Shown one piece after another: positions 10,371 through 20,507 of a DNA stretch of 26,054 bases. How positions within the stretch are numbered: the first letter of the stretch is position 1; the number at the start of each line of letters is the position of its first letter. The notes below the pieces were generated by a model. That model had not been told where the DNA came from. It did no database searches and saw only the letters and a list, made by a program, of their open reading frames with translations. Both the position numbers and the translations under genes were made by a program. Source of the stretch: Gnetum montanum (lineage: Eukaryota; Streptophyta; Gnetopsida; Gnetales; Gnetaceae); contig MNCI01011140.1 of assembly GCA_015680685.1 (NCBI GenBank), forward strand, positions 375,169 through 401,222, read 5' to 3'.

Positions 10371-11935
10371 TAGAAAAGCTATGTTATCCATGAGCAAAGA
10401 TATTTTGTCCAACATATCTTTATAAGGCATGGGGATGATGAACACTAACCAGGTCTCCAATTAATCTCAAAACTACCAGACCAAGCCCCAAACCCTAGCC
10501 AAAGCCTTTGGTAGCTCTAAAAGCTTCTAAAACTTGTCTAAAGGTGTCAAAACTTATATTTCATAAAATGGTACACTAGAAGAGACCATAAGCATGCTGG
10601 CCAATGTATCGTTTGGTATATTGAATAAGGAATGAGGTAATAAGACCTCAAATGACAATCAAAATTTCAAACCCTAGTCTTGGAACCCTTTTAGAGGCTC
10701 CAGTAAGTTTGGAATGCTGAATAATAAGCTCAAAATGAGACAAAACTGATTTAAACCTTGGAAATACACTAGGGTAATCCATACATACACTTTCTAGCAT
10801 ATCATCTTCGTAAAAGCCTAGGAACAAGCCATCAACCACTCAAATTGACCTTTGAATTCCTTCATCTAGCCCTAGAACCTTACCATAGCCTCAAATAACC
10901 ATTAAACCTTGAAACATTAGCTTGAAAATGGTTCAAATCATCAAATTCCATAAATGTACTATGGCATTAGCGAACAATATGGTGGCCATCATATTTTTGA
11001 GTAGAAATAGCCAAATCATGCCTCTAATGACCTCCTAAATTGGTGGTTTTAGGCCTAAACCATAGCCACAGATCCCAGTGACCCCAAAAGTTAAAAAACC
11101 TTATTGATTAACCACCCAAAATCCCTGGAAATCAAAATTTCTCAAGAAATACACTAGGAAATGTAATAAATATGTTAGCCAACGTATTTATGATGAAGGA
11201 AGTAGTTTTCATAGCCTTATGACATTCTTGAATTGCCCAAAACCTTACTATAGAAGGCTAGAAAACTCTAGAACCCTATAATCTAAAACCAGCTATTATT
11301 TGACCCCATTTCAAATATGAAAAGATAAAATTCCATCAAAATTACTGAATCCAAGAAAAGATACATTGACTAGCATATTTTTCAAATGTGGGGCTTTAAA
11401 CTAACATTAAATTGACTCATTTTGACTACTAGATGATCATCCTACAACCCTAACACCCATGTGCTACCTTGGGAGACTCTTGGAGTTAAAATTGGAAGTT
11501 TAACACTTCATGAATCCATTTATTTTGGAAAGATATGTTGCGGCCTAAGAAAAATACACTAGCTAGCATATTTTTTGGGCCCTAGAAGAATGCAATGATT
11601 CTAGGTAGTCAAATTGATACAATAATCGACAAATTCTTATTCCCAATCCACTGCACTAGCATTTTAGGAACTTATGACCCAAAAAATGGTTCAAATGAAA
11701 CTTGAAAATCAAATTTCATTAAAAAAATATGCTGGACCCTACATGAGATATGTTGGTCAACATAGTTTTTAATAGGACTAGTGTCAGTTTTCAAAAGGGC
11801 TTTATTTTTCCCCCAAATAGCCTCAAAATGACCTCTCCAAGTGTCCGAACTCTTTCATCAATCCTGTAGGCTCACACCATGATCCCCTAATGCCCAAAAA
11901 TGATAAAATGTGATCCTAATTGATCAATATTAAGA
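10370..11935. repeat. diverged tandem array, period about 193 bp, with a dyad core
   Basis: A core resembling AAATACACTAG recurs at about 10572, 10765, 10956, 11150, 11362, 11555 and 11740. The spacings are 193, 191, 194, 212, 193 and 185. A weaker copy lies near 10381. Each core is followed by a version of ATATGTTGGCCAACATAT or its right half (TAGCATATTTTTT); clear forms are at 10594, 10975, 11170 and 11748. Between cores, CCTAG, AACCCTA and TGACCTC words recur in similar order. Copies are so diverged that simple tandem-repeat search may miss them. No coding signal is present. Confidence 0.72.
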
Positions 11936-12560
11936 ATGTTTTACCACATGTTTCCTAGCTTAATTGGTTTAACCTTGTTCCATTGTGTTTTGGCATAATT
12001 TGACCTTCTTACACATTATTGACCTTTATTGTCATATCATTTGGTGTTATTTGGCTTCATTTTCTTCATTTTTTCATTATTTGATCTTGTTTCACCAAAA
12101 TTTTCTATCATTTGGCATCATTTAAACCTTATTTTCTTTGGTTTGACATCAGAGAATGTCATTTGACATTAGTTTGATCTTGGTCAACCTTTCTTGACAT
12201 CATTTGAATGGGGCTCGATCCTCATTTGGCCATTATTTGGTACCATTTGTCATCATTGGGCCTTCATTTCACTTCATTCCATGTTATTTGTCCTTTGGTT
12301 CACCTTATTTACCTTATCTTCTTTCTTATGACCTCTATTGATCATGCTTTACCCTTGTTTGACATCAGTGAAGTAGGTGTGATCAATATTTGGCCTTCAT
12401 TTGGTCCCATTTGACCATCATTTGGCATTTATTTAGCCTTATTTTACATCATTTTTCCTTTATTATACCTTATTTTCTTTGGCCTACCTCTTATAACCTT
12501 TGTTGACCTTGTTTGAGCCTTATTTGACCATTGAAATAATGTGTTTTGGCTTATCTATGC
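11936..12560. repeat. T-rich field of degenerate CATTTGG short repeats
   Basis: CATTTGG, CATTTGAC, TTATTTGG and GACATCA words recur roughly every 10-20 bases on the plus strand. Larger units share CCTTATTTTCTTTGG at about 12128 and 12469, with CCTTATCTTCTTT near 12313. The plus strand is strongly pyrimidine-rich. The open frame at 12208-12414 is a by-product of the repeats. It abuts the 193-bp array on the left and lies about 270 bases before recognisable Tat pol on the right. Confidence 0.72.
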
Positions 12561-12829
12561 ATTGTTACTAAATTATTTCACAATTCTTAGCATTATTTTC
12601 TCATTTTATCATACAAGTACTACTTAATGTGCTTTTGGTTGATGTGTGGGATTGCAATATGCATGCTTGGTAGTAACTTAGTCTACCTTTAAGCCTAAGT
12701 GGACCTCATGGTGATGTTGAATAATTCATTGACCTCAACTACATAGATTTTGAGCCTCAGAGCCTATTCAACCACATAGCCTATATAGAAAAACCTCTTG
12801 AATGGCCTAAACACTTAGCTAATATCCTT

Positions 12830-13870
12830 GACCATGAGGCTCGAAACATTATTAAAGACTCTCTAGTTAAGGTTCCTATCACAAAATAGAGGCTTGAGGA
12901 GAAAACAATAAAACTAAGTTCCTCATTGGAACCTCAACAAGCTCATGACATCACCAAGATCCTCCAAGAAAATATTACGGTCTTTGCCATCATATGAAGA
13001 TATGCTAGGTCTTGACCCATGCCTAGTGCAACCTTACATCATACTCGATGCTAACATCAGGCTAGCTAAGAAAAAGATTTGTAATATTAGACCAAATTAA
13101 GTCCTAGAAATTCATGATGAGATCATGAAATAATATCAAGTTGTTTCATTTGAGCTATCTATCACATATATTGGGTGTCCAACATAGTGGTAGTCATTAA
13201 GCAAATTTGGAGCATACATATCTATTTTTATTTCTAAGACCTAAATAAGACAACATTCAAAATATGAATTTCCTTTGCCTAGTATTGACCAACTTATTGA
13301 TACTATAGCTAGACATGCCTTATTATCCTTCATGTATGGGTTGTTGGCATACAACCAAGTTAGAATTAACCTTCATGAATGGGTTGTTGGCATACAACCA
13401 AGTTAGAATTAACCTAGAGCATCAACTTTGTATGACCTTTGTGACCCCTTGGAGAACCTTTTGTTACACCATGATGTCCTTTGATCTAAAGAACATAGGT
13501 GTAATTTATTAGAAAGCAATGATGTATGTCTTTAGTGATTACATGCTAGGGTTACTTAATGACTACATGGACAACATAGCAGTCAAATCCAAAATGGCCA
13601 ATGAACATGTGCATGACCATGATCTTATGCTTAAACAATGCCTTAAATACAAACATAGGCTTAACCCTAAGAAGTATGTATTTTATGTCAAAATCGATAA
13701 GATTCTTGGATTTGTAGTATCCAAAGTAGGGATACGTGTCAATGTTGATAAGGTTAAGATCATATCCAAATTGGCAACACTAACTAATCTTAAGGAGCTT
13801 TGAGGACTGCAAGGTAGATTACAATTCATCTATAGGTTCATCACCAAGCTTACAGATAAGTTAAAATCCA
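12830..13870 (+). pseudogene. reverse transcriptase of Tat-like element (broken)
   Basis: The lead-in reads KLSSSLEPQQAHDITKILQ and ENITVFA, then changes frame near 12997 to DMLGLDPCLVQP and KKKICNIRPN. The core has FPLPSIDQLIDTIARHALLS, then the first catalytic block, where SFMDGFSGYNQ-type sequence has become FMYGLLAYNQVRI or FMNGLLAYNQVRI in two tandem copies, so the Asp is lost in both. FVTPWRTFCY follows and is intact. The YXDD box is YMDN (about 13574), so one active-site Asp is lost. RLNPKKYVFYVK, ILGFVVSKVGIRVN and GLQGRLQFIYRFI complete the domain. A stop replaces the expected Gln after GVIY (13510-13512). The enzyme could not function. Confidence 0.9.
13329..13414 (+). repeat. 43-bp tandem duplication inside RT
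   Basis: Bases 13329-13371 are repeated at 13372-13414 with one difference (T against A at unit position 7). Each unit covers the FMxGLLAYNQVRIN block. Since 43 is not a multiple of three, the duplication itself shifts the frame. Confidence 0.95.
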
Positions 13871-14400
13871 TGAAACACTTAAGAAATGAGTTGGCTATGA
13901 GTGGAAGACTCAATGCCAGTAAGCCTTCAAAAATCTTAAGCAAGAGCTAGCACAACTACCCATGGTCTATCCACCATAAAAGGATAAACCTTTTTATGTC
14001 TACCTTACTATCTCTGACACATCCATTGTCTCTCTACTTTGTCAAAAATGAGATGATGGAGTAGAGCAACTAGTATACTACCTAAGCCATGCCTTAATTG
14101 CCTATGAGACCCAATACATCAAAGTTTATATGTATTATCTAGATCTAGTCTTCTCATTGAAGAAGTGGAGACACTATCTCTTTAGGAGTCAAGTCAATGT
14201 CATTTACAAGGATAATGTGTTGAGGGCCATAATGACCAATGTTTATGAAAGTAACTAGATAAGACATTGGAAGGCTAGAATAGCTAAATTTGACCTACGT
14301 TACATCTCTTAGGCATCAACTAAAGTCCAAGCTATAAACACACAACTCATAATTTTCCCTATTAAAGATCATGTAGCCATTGACCCTAAATTTCTTGATG
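13870..14400 (+). pseudogene. first RNase H domain of Tat-like pol (broken)
   Basis: This is the RT-linked RNase H, badly decayed. After the RT thumb region, recognisable pieces are PFYVYLTISDTSIVSLLCQK (first Asp block, shifted frame), EQLVYYLSHALIAYETQYIKV, LVFSLKKWRHYLF, VIYKDN and HWKARIAKFDLRYIS. The order and spacing match gypsy RNase H. At least four stops interrupt the reading. The domain would be inactive, and the boundaries are approximate. Confidence 0.78.
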
Positions 14401-14429
14401 AGCATGTCAACATTCTTAATGAAGTACTT

Positions 14430-14822
14430 GAGAACTATGATGCAATCATGCACTTTGACAAAGACTCAACTACCCATGGGTTGAATGCTATTGCCATCCT
14501 AACATCACCTTTTGGTGTAATCAAACCCTTTGCCTATCATTTTTAGTTTCCTTGCACTAACAATATGGTGGAGTATGAAGGATTGATTAAGGAAATGATG
14601 GTAGTCCGTGATTAAGGAATCCAATGCTTAATGATCAAAGGTGATTCACAACTTATGGTTAACCAAGTAATAGAGATTTATGGATGTAAATCCAAACATT
14701 TACAACCTTATTATGACCTAGGTAAGAAACTAATGCAAAAATTTATAGATGTTAGTATTCAACATATACCTCAAATTAAGAATACTTTAGCCAATGTCAT
14801 TACAACCTTAGCCCTAAGCTAA
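14430..14822 (+). pseudogene. second (archaeal-type) RNase H domain, Tat hallmark (broken)
   Basis: This extra RNase H, found between the first RNase H and integrase in the Tat lineage, resembles plant and archaeal RNase HI. Blocks seen are AIMHFDKDSTTHGLNAIAIL (first Asp, about 14457), TNNMVEYEGLI (catalytic Glu), MIKGDSQLMVNQVIEIYG (second Asp, from 14631) and HIPQIKNTLANVITTLALS, where the last Asp of the family pattern NxxADxLA has become Asn. Two stops fall in it, one after KPFAYHF and one after MMVVRD. The domain ends in a TAA at 14820-14822. The identification fixes the lineage of the element. Confidence 0.85.
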
Positions 14823-15029
14823 CACTTGATGTATTTAGCAAGTTACCTTCCTTAATCATGAACTATGCTATTCTCATTATGGAGACTATTGAAGGTACCT
14901 CTATAGCCTCTGTTAATACCAATCCTTAAAAAAATCATACTATAATGTCAAGTTTTAGCTAATGCATGATGAATCTTCATAGGGCTTGACTACTTCTCAA
15001 AAGGACACTATATGTAAAAGATCAAAATA

Positions 15030-16176
15030 ATATGTCATTACAGATGATAACACACTATGTTGATGGTCCTATGATGGCATATTGTTAGTATGCATGGGAA
15101 AAATTAAAGCTTGCATAGTGCTTGAAAAAGTTCATGAAGGTGTATGTGGGGGAAATATAGGACCTAAAGCCATGGCTGCAAAGATTAGATGGATAGGTTA
15201 TTATTTGGCCCTATATGGAAATTTATTGCCTATAGAAGGTTAAGACTTGTGATACCTATAACTGGCATGACAACCTAATACATGTGTCACCAACTAAGTT
15301 ACACACTACTCAAATAACTTGGTCATTTTAATGGTGGGAACTATACATTATTGGCCCATAACACCCAATTTTTTCGTAGGGCATAGCTTTATCATCACTG
15401 CAACCGAATATTTTAGAAAGTGGGTTAAATTTATTTCTCTAAGGAAAACAACATCTCAACAGGTCTATAGATTGATACTAGATAACATAGTAGCCCGATT
15501 TGGCATACCTTTAGCCATAGTCATAGATAATGGACCATAATTTAGTAGCTAAGAAATGTAAGCCTTTTGTCATGACCTAAGCATCAAGCATTCCTTTTCA
15601 TCACTATACTATCCTCAAGCCAATGGACAAGATGAAGCTAGCAACAAGGTCATCATAAACTTGCTTAAAATATGCTAAATAATGGTAGATGAAAGTGGCT
15701 TGAGTGGCTTGTCTACACACTTTGGAACTATGGAACTATCTTTTGAATCATAGCTGGTGTAACTTCGCATAGCCTAGTTTATGGATCTGAACCTATTTTT
15801 CCTCTTCAATTATAGGTTCCATCACTAAGGATGGCTATATTTGACTCTATCAATGATGAGCAGAATAAGGAGTTGCATACCATTGATCTAGATTCAGTGG
15901 AAGAGCAACGAATACAAACACTTGCTCACATCAAATGATACCAAGAGAGGCATAAAAAGAAACATCATCATGAACTGAATAAGTGAAAGATCAAGGAATG
16001 ATACCTAGTCCTTAAGGTTTTTTTGTAAGCATGCAAATAAATTCTTAGCCAACTAGGAGGGGCCTTTCTTGGTCATCAAGGCCTATGGCAATAGAGCCTT
16101 CAAAGTGGTAGAAATGGATGAGAATGAATTAGCTAGTCTAGTCAACCATTTCTATCTTAAGTCTTATTACATCTAA
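15030..16176 (+). pseudogene. integrase domain of Tat-like element (broken)
   Basis: The zinc-binding N-terminal part shows VLEKVHEGVCGGNIGPKAMA and IRWIGYYLAL. In the core the first catalytic Asp position reads WELYIIGP, where family members have WGLDIIGP, so Asp is Tyr. The second Asp (DNG, codon 15526-15528) and the Glu (GQDEASNK, codon 15634-15636) survive, with 35 residues between them and three stops in that interval. FGIPLAIVIDNGP and SLYYPQANGQ are clear. The C terminus reads FLVIKAYGNRAFKVVEMDEN and LVNHFYLKSYYI, ending at a TAA at 16174-16176, the expected end of Tat-type pol. Confidence 0.9.
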
Positions 16177-17573
16177 CATGATTTTTTTATAGGTGAATAA
16201 ATAATTAATATTGATGACCTTTACAACTAATAACAAGCAAGCCTGCATGATCTACATCTATCTTTATCTCTATCTCTATCTTTGTCTAGCACAATGAATG
16301 AACTGCAAATTTTGTAAATTTGATCTCTCTATGTTGTAATGATAGTAACTTGTGGTGGCTTGATTTGCTAGTTATCTCATGTAGTCCTATGTAATGTATT
16401 GTAATGACATGTTTTTTTATCTTATTTTCTTGCACTCTTGGAGTTGTGCTTGCAAGATGAAGTCTAAAGTCCTCGCAAAGGTGCAATTCATCACGATGGT
16501 AAGTTATCATGTGACCTTGATGCATGAGATTTGGTTAGTCTTACCATACCAAGAATTCTTATTTCACACCACTTCCATTACCCCTTTTAGCCATAATCAT
16601 GTAGCCTAATTATAACCTTCCTTACCATAACCAACAATGATGACCCATGTTTGACATTCATGCATAGTGGTCATAAGACATCTCCTTCATCATGCTCCAC
16701 CATCAAGTTCATTGGATGTAGCACATCTCATTTAGTGAGAAAGCCAAAATAAATTTGGCCTTGGTAATGAAATTCAATGAAGGTTTTACCTCATCAAGAA
16801 ATAAGAAATTAAATTACCAAGAAAGCTGAAAGGCCAATGAATCCCAAGAAATAAATTAATGGCTCCAACGATACAAAGGAGGGAGCCTAATAGCCAAAGA
16901 AGCCTTGGAGCCAAGTGTTGGTGTCTCAAAAACATTACCAAGTGATCATCACTTCAAAGAACAAATCATGAAGAATACACTAATCAACAAGCATGTCACT
17001 ACCATACCAGAGCCATGATGTAAACATGTGGAATTCATTATTATCTTCTATGGTTATTCCCTTGCAACCAAAGACTTATCTCATCATCACAAGAACTCTT
17101 CGATGTGGTTTGATAGTTATAGAATCAAGTATGAAGAAGGCCATTGCTAATAAACCTATGGTGGTGTTTTGCACTCTTTGTAGATGTTTCTCAGGTCAAT
17201 TCTTAAAACATCAACAAAGAGGAACCAATGAAACATCACTAAAACAAAGAAAAATCATGTTGCAACTCATGACCTTCACTATTGAACTTGGTGTAGGATT
17301 TTATTGTAACATGTGAAGTTTGTAGATAACAAACTATAATCTCAGATACTTTAACTTATGGAGGCTCAAAAATGCCTCATAAGTTATTGTTTTCATACTT
17401 CCTAGTAAAAAATGCTATATCAAGTATGTAATTGAACTTGGAAGGTTGGAAATGCCTTGGAAATTTCCAAAATTTGGCTTTTCATCACATTTATGGTGGC
17501 TATGATAATTAATACACAAGAACAACCTACAAAAAACATATTAATTTAATGATTTTTAATGTTGACATCAAAG
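16177..17573. other. 3' untranslated region of the Tat-like element or flank, no gene seen
   Basis: No coding signal that I recognise; the open frames at 16394-16609 and 16993-17316 match nothing I know. It follows pol directly, so 3' untranslated sequence of the Tat element is likely. A broken inverted repeat (TTGGCC with CTTGGTAAT, 16755-16837) is present. I could not place the polypurine tract or the LTR start. Confidence 0.5.
16251..16286. repeat. CTATCT/CTTTAT microsatellite-like tract
   Basis: Runs of CTATCT with CTTTATCT variants, about 36 bases, just after the pol stop codon. Confidence 0.8.
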
Positions 17574-17722
17574 GCTAGTGTACTTTTACTAGAGTAAGTC
17601 AAAGCTACCATACTTTTGCTAAGAGAGGCCAAAGCTAGTGTAATTTTACCAAGAAAGATTAAAATTAGTGTACTTTTACTAAGAGGAACCAAAGCAACCA
17701 TATTTTCATAAACCTGGCCAAA
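17574..17722 (+). repeat. five-copy 30-bp tandem repeat
   Basis: Units start at 17574, 17604, 17634, 17664 and 17694 (the last is 29 bases). The consensus is close to GCTAGTGTACTTTTACTAAG followed by AGAGACCAAA. Two flavours occur, GCTAGTGTA (units 1, 3 and roughly 4) and GCTACCATA (2 and 5), suggesting an older 60-bp unit. The block lies 110 bases upstream of a TATA box, the layout of promoter-proximal repeats in an LTR U3. Confidence 0.9.
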
Positions 17723-17831
17723 ATTTGAAAGATATATTAGGCATGAAGGACCTAAAACATTTGGAAACTAAATCAATTTGTCAATAATTATAGTAGAGGA
17801 TTGACAACATCAAATTAGCAACAATGTATCC

Positions 17832-17841
17832 TATATAAATA
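17832..17841 (+). promoter_or_regulatory. candidate TATA box
   Basis: TATATAAATA preceded by C and followed by AAG. It is placed 110 bases after the 30-bp tandem array and on the same strand as the Tat-like pol. It may be the promoter of a degraded 3' LTR; LTR ends were not found. Confidence 0.4.
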
Positions 17842-18550
17842 AAGTTCAAATGCATTGAAGGGAAGTTTATCATTTTTAGCATTCTTAATCATTGAAGCTA
17901 AACATTAAGACTTTTAGCACTATGCATATTACTAAGAGTTGAATAGCCATTCCACCATTTTTTCAACATAGGTGTAGTAGATCTGTATCATGGAATCAAT
18001 AAGAAGTATTGGAAATTGAGGCTTGGAAGCACCTTTATCGAGCAATCAATTGTCGGACACAATCTGTCAGTTTCACCAGACCTCAAACATCATTCCTGTA
18101 ACTTTTTGTGCATCTAAGAACATAACTTGTACATATTTTAAACTTATTATCTCCAACATTTTTTTTATTTTAATAAAATATTAGTAGTTTATTTATTTAT
18201 TTTATGTTTAATATCTTGCACTTTTATTTTATGTATGTCCTTTGGTATGATATCTGCAATTTCATTAAATTTATTTGAACTTGTTTATAATTTTTAAGTT
18301 CATGGGTGATTGACAAGCCTATCAAGGGTACCTTGGATCCTCTTTTTGGAGGTCCTTGGGATCTAAGATTAAATTGTTCCACCTAGGATCTTTGGTTTTC
18401 TAGCACTAAAGTTTTCTAATACAACAAAAGATGTATATCAATTCATCTTACAATAAAATCATATCGTAGAACAACATGGAGAGTCATAATCTTGTTTCAA
18501 CAAGGTGTATGATACCCATAAAGATTAATGGCCTAAAAGAGAATCCAAGA
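17842..18550. other. AT-rich DNA with no gene, possible LTR remainder
   Basis: No coding signal was recognised. It separates the candidate TATA box from the deadenylase pseudogene. T-rich and TTTATTTTA-type tracts lie at 18155-18235. No clear primer-binding site was found. Confidence 0.45.
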
Positions 18551-19650
18551 ATGAGAATGAAAGTTGTAATATACAATGTGCTATCAAGATCCCTAGCTAG
18601 TGAGAGACAACATCCACTATGTCCATCATGAGCCTCGGACTGGCATGAGTATTGATACCCATGCATGTTAGCAAAGTTATAAGATTTGGATGTTGATGTA
18701 TTTTGCCTACAAAACGTCTTACCATGGGAATTTCTATCAAATTCCAACTAGAAATGGGAAAGATAGGATACAAAGGTATTTACAAGCAAAATTGTTCTTG
18801 TCTTTTTTTGAGACAAACAGATTAGCCTATTGTAGAAATCACAATATGGATGGTTGCATGATCTTTTATAAAGAAGCCAAGTTTTAATTAGTACAAATAT
18901 TTAAATTAAATTTAGAAGATATGATTTTTGAAATCCTAGAACTTCCAATAATGGAAAAGAAAGAATAATCAAGGTTCTAAAGAAGCTATATATCTTTGGT
19001 AGTGATACTAAAAATTGAATTGTTAGAAAGATATGTATGTGTGGTTAACATACATTTAATTGCCAAATCAACATGCCCGAATGTTGAAATGTGCCTAGGA
19101 GCATATTTGATTAGGCAAATAGAGGAAATTTTGAAGAATAAGTTATTCCGAAGACATACTGATTCAGTGTCAGTTGTCCTTTATCGAGACTTCAATACAA
19201 AAATTGGAAGTAGTGTTTATCAATTCTTAAAACATAGATGTGTAATGGAATCCTTGGAAGATGAAACCAATTTGAAGAATATGTTTCCATCAATTTAACA
19301 TATAATTCCATTGGCTAGTGCATATTGTGCTTTTTGTGAATCTTCAATAGATAAATTGGATCTCAAAATTCAAGAACAAATGATGTTAATTACTAGTACT
19401 CATCAAGAACCATAGTTTAGTAATTACACTACCATGATTAATGAAGCTAGATTAAAATCATTCTTCATTGATTCTTGGATTATATCTACTATGATGTCTA
19501 ATTCTTCCAGGTTACCAAGTTACTAGAGTTAATTTCTAAAGAAGAAGTTGAGAAAAATCAAGATCAAGCCCTTCCATCCTAAACAAGACCATGATCATGT
19601 ACCATTTATGGCATAACTACAACTACTTCCATTAATTCGTAAGGATGATG
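18551..19650 (+). pseudogene. CCR4/nocturnin-type deadenylase pseudogene, intron-free
   Basis: Active members remove poly(A) tails with an exonuclease-endonuclease-phosphatase fold. In order: VVIYNVLSRSLASE (from 18563), ASDW, DVDVFCLQNV (the catalytic LQE has become LQN), MGKIGYKGIYKQ, HNMDGCMIFYKEAKF (Asp at 18849, the family DGCATFF block), CVVNIHL (Asn and His kept), LIRQIEEILKN, YRDFNTKIGSSVYQFL (DFN kept, Asp at 19188), IPLASAYCAF, LDYIYY, LLELISKEEVEKNQ and DHDHVPFMA (the terminal SDH has become HDH). The whole nuclease domain is spread over about 1.1 kb with no intron, though several frame changes and stops occur. This suggests a processed copy. It lacks the N-terminal part expected of full CCR4. 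The exact subfamily is uncertain. Confidence 0.82.
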
Positions 19651-20096
19651 AATATTAGGAAGTATATTAACCTTACTTTTATTTATTATTTTCATAGTTT
19701 TCTTTATTATTTAATTCATATTTTAATTAGATAAGTAAAATATCTAGGATAGTGCAAGTTGGAAATAAAGATTTTCCCTACCTTCACTTGGATAACTAGA
19801 TATGAGTTGCACCTTGTGTGATCTTGGTTAGGACTAGTGATTGGTGGCTGGTAGATCTTTAATTCACCTCTTGCCATTATCTTAGAAAATTAGGTAAGTA
19901 TTATAAAATAATATTTAATAATTATATAAATTATTCTCACTTATAGTTTATTTGCAAAATAAGTAAGAAATAACTTCAAGTCCTAAGGAAAAATCAAATT
20001 ATTGGAGCATAGGAGCATAAAAGAAGTACTAGACCTAGAAAATGATAGTGAATGTGGACGTTTTTTGAAGACAAATGAAACCTAAGTGGGGTAGAT
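19651..20096. other. AT-rich spacer ending in a polypurine-like tract
   Basis: No gene was recognised. The last bases before the LTR at 20097 (about 20082-20096) read AAGTGGGGTAGAT, which resembles the polypurine tract that precedes a 3' LTR. No long poly(A) run directly follows the deadenylase pseudogene, so a processed origin is not confirmed by a tail. Confidence 0.45.
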
Positions 20097-20271
20097 TGTA
20101 ATGTCCCCATCCCTAGATGGTAATGCTACATAATAAAGATGGAGACTCTTCATAACAAGTTTATCATTATTATAAGAAGACTTGAAAGGGGAATTGCAAT
20201 TAAGAATCGAAAGGATGTGTTGTAATAATGGATGTGTCTCTCAAGGTGATCTTTGGGGGTTTAACCTATAG

Positions 20272-20279
20272 TTTATATA
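20272..20279 (+). promoter_or_regulatory. TATA box of second-family LTR
   Basis: TTTATATA, about 175 bases from the LTR start and about 220 before the AATAAA. Confidence 0.5.
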
Positions 20280-20501
20280 CCTCATCTTAGAGGTCATATT
20301 AGCATGGAGTTGAGAAGCTCATAAAGATGAGTAATAGGTGTTGGGTGAAGTGGGACCAGAAGAGGACTGATGATCCCTTTTGGTCAATTGTAGGCCTAAC
20401 CATGATGGCAATGTTGGTTGCCTCTAAGGGATAGATGACAAAGGAAGAAAATCCAAAGAAACACTCTTTGAGAATGATCTAGATATATACTATTCCACAT
20501 T

Positions 20502-20507
20502 AATAAA
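20502..20507 (+). terminator. polyadenylation signal AATAAA of second-family LTR
   Basis: AATAAA followed at once by a T-rich run (20510-20520) and further T-rich sequence, the usual plant LTR arrangement. Confidence 0.5.

Larger units (their letters stand above)
12830..16176 (+). mobile_element. Tat-lineage Ty3/gypsy pol remnant
   Basis: A plus-strand pol with RT, RNase H, a second archaeal-type RNase H, and integrase, in that order. The second RNase H before integrase defines the Tat lineage of plant Ty3/gypsy elements (established). No gag or protease was recognised upstream; that space holds the 193-bp array and the T-rich repeats. No bounding LTRs were identified with confidence. Stops and frameshifts are frequent, so the copy is dead. 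Confidence 0.87.

Noticed and set aside
12208-12414. 68-residue open frame on plus strand
   Set aside because: It lies wholly inside the CATTTGG repeat field and is a low-complexity translation of the repeat.
16993-17316. 107-residue open frame on plus strand
   Set aside because: No recognisable domain or family resemblance; it lies in probable 3' untranslated or flanking DNA of a dead element.
18484-18747. 87-residue open frame on minus strand
   Set aside because: It is antisense to the deadenylase pseudogene, whose plus-strand translation shows family motifs; the minus frame shows none.
18551-19650. LINE-type AP endonuclease as an explanation for the nuclease motifs
   Set aside because: The DGC(M)IF block, the NxH block and the LPLASAY-like block in order fit CCR4/nocturnin-type proteins, and no LINE reverse transcriptase is nearby.
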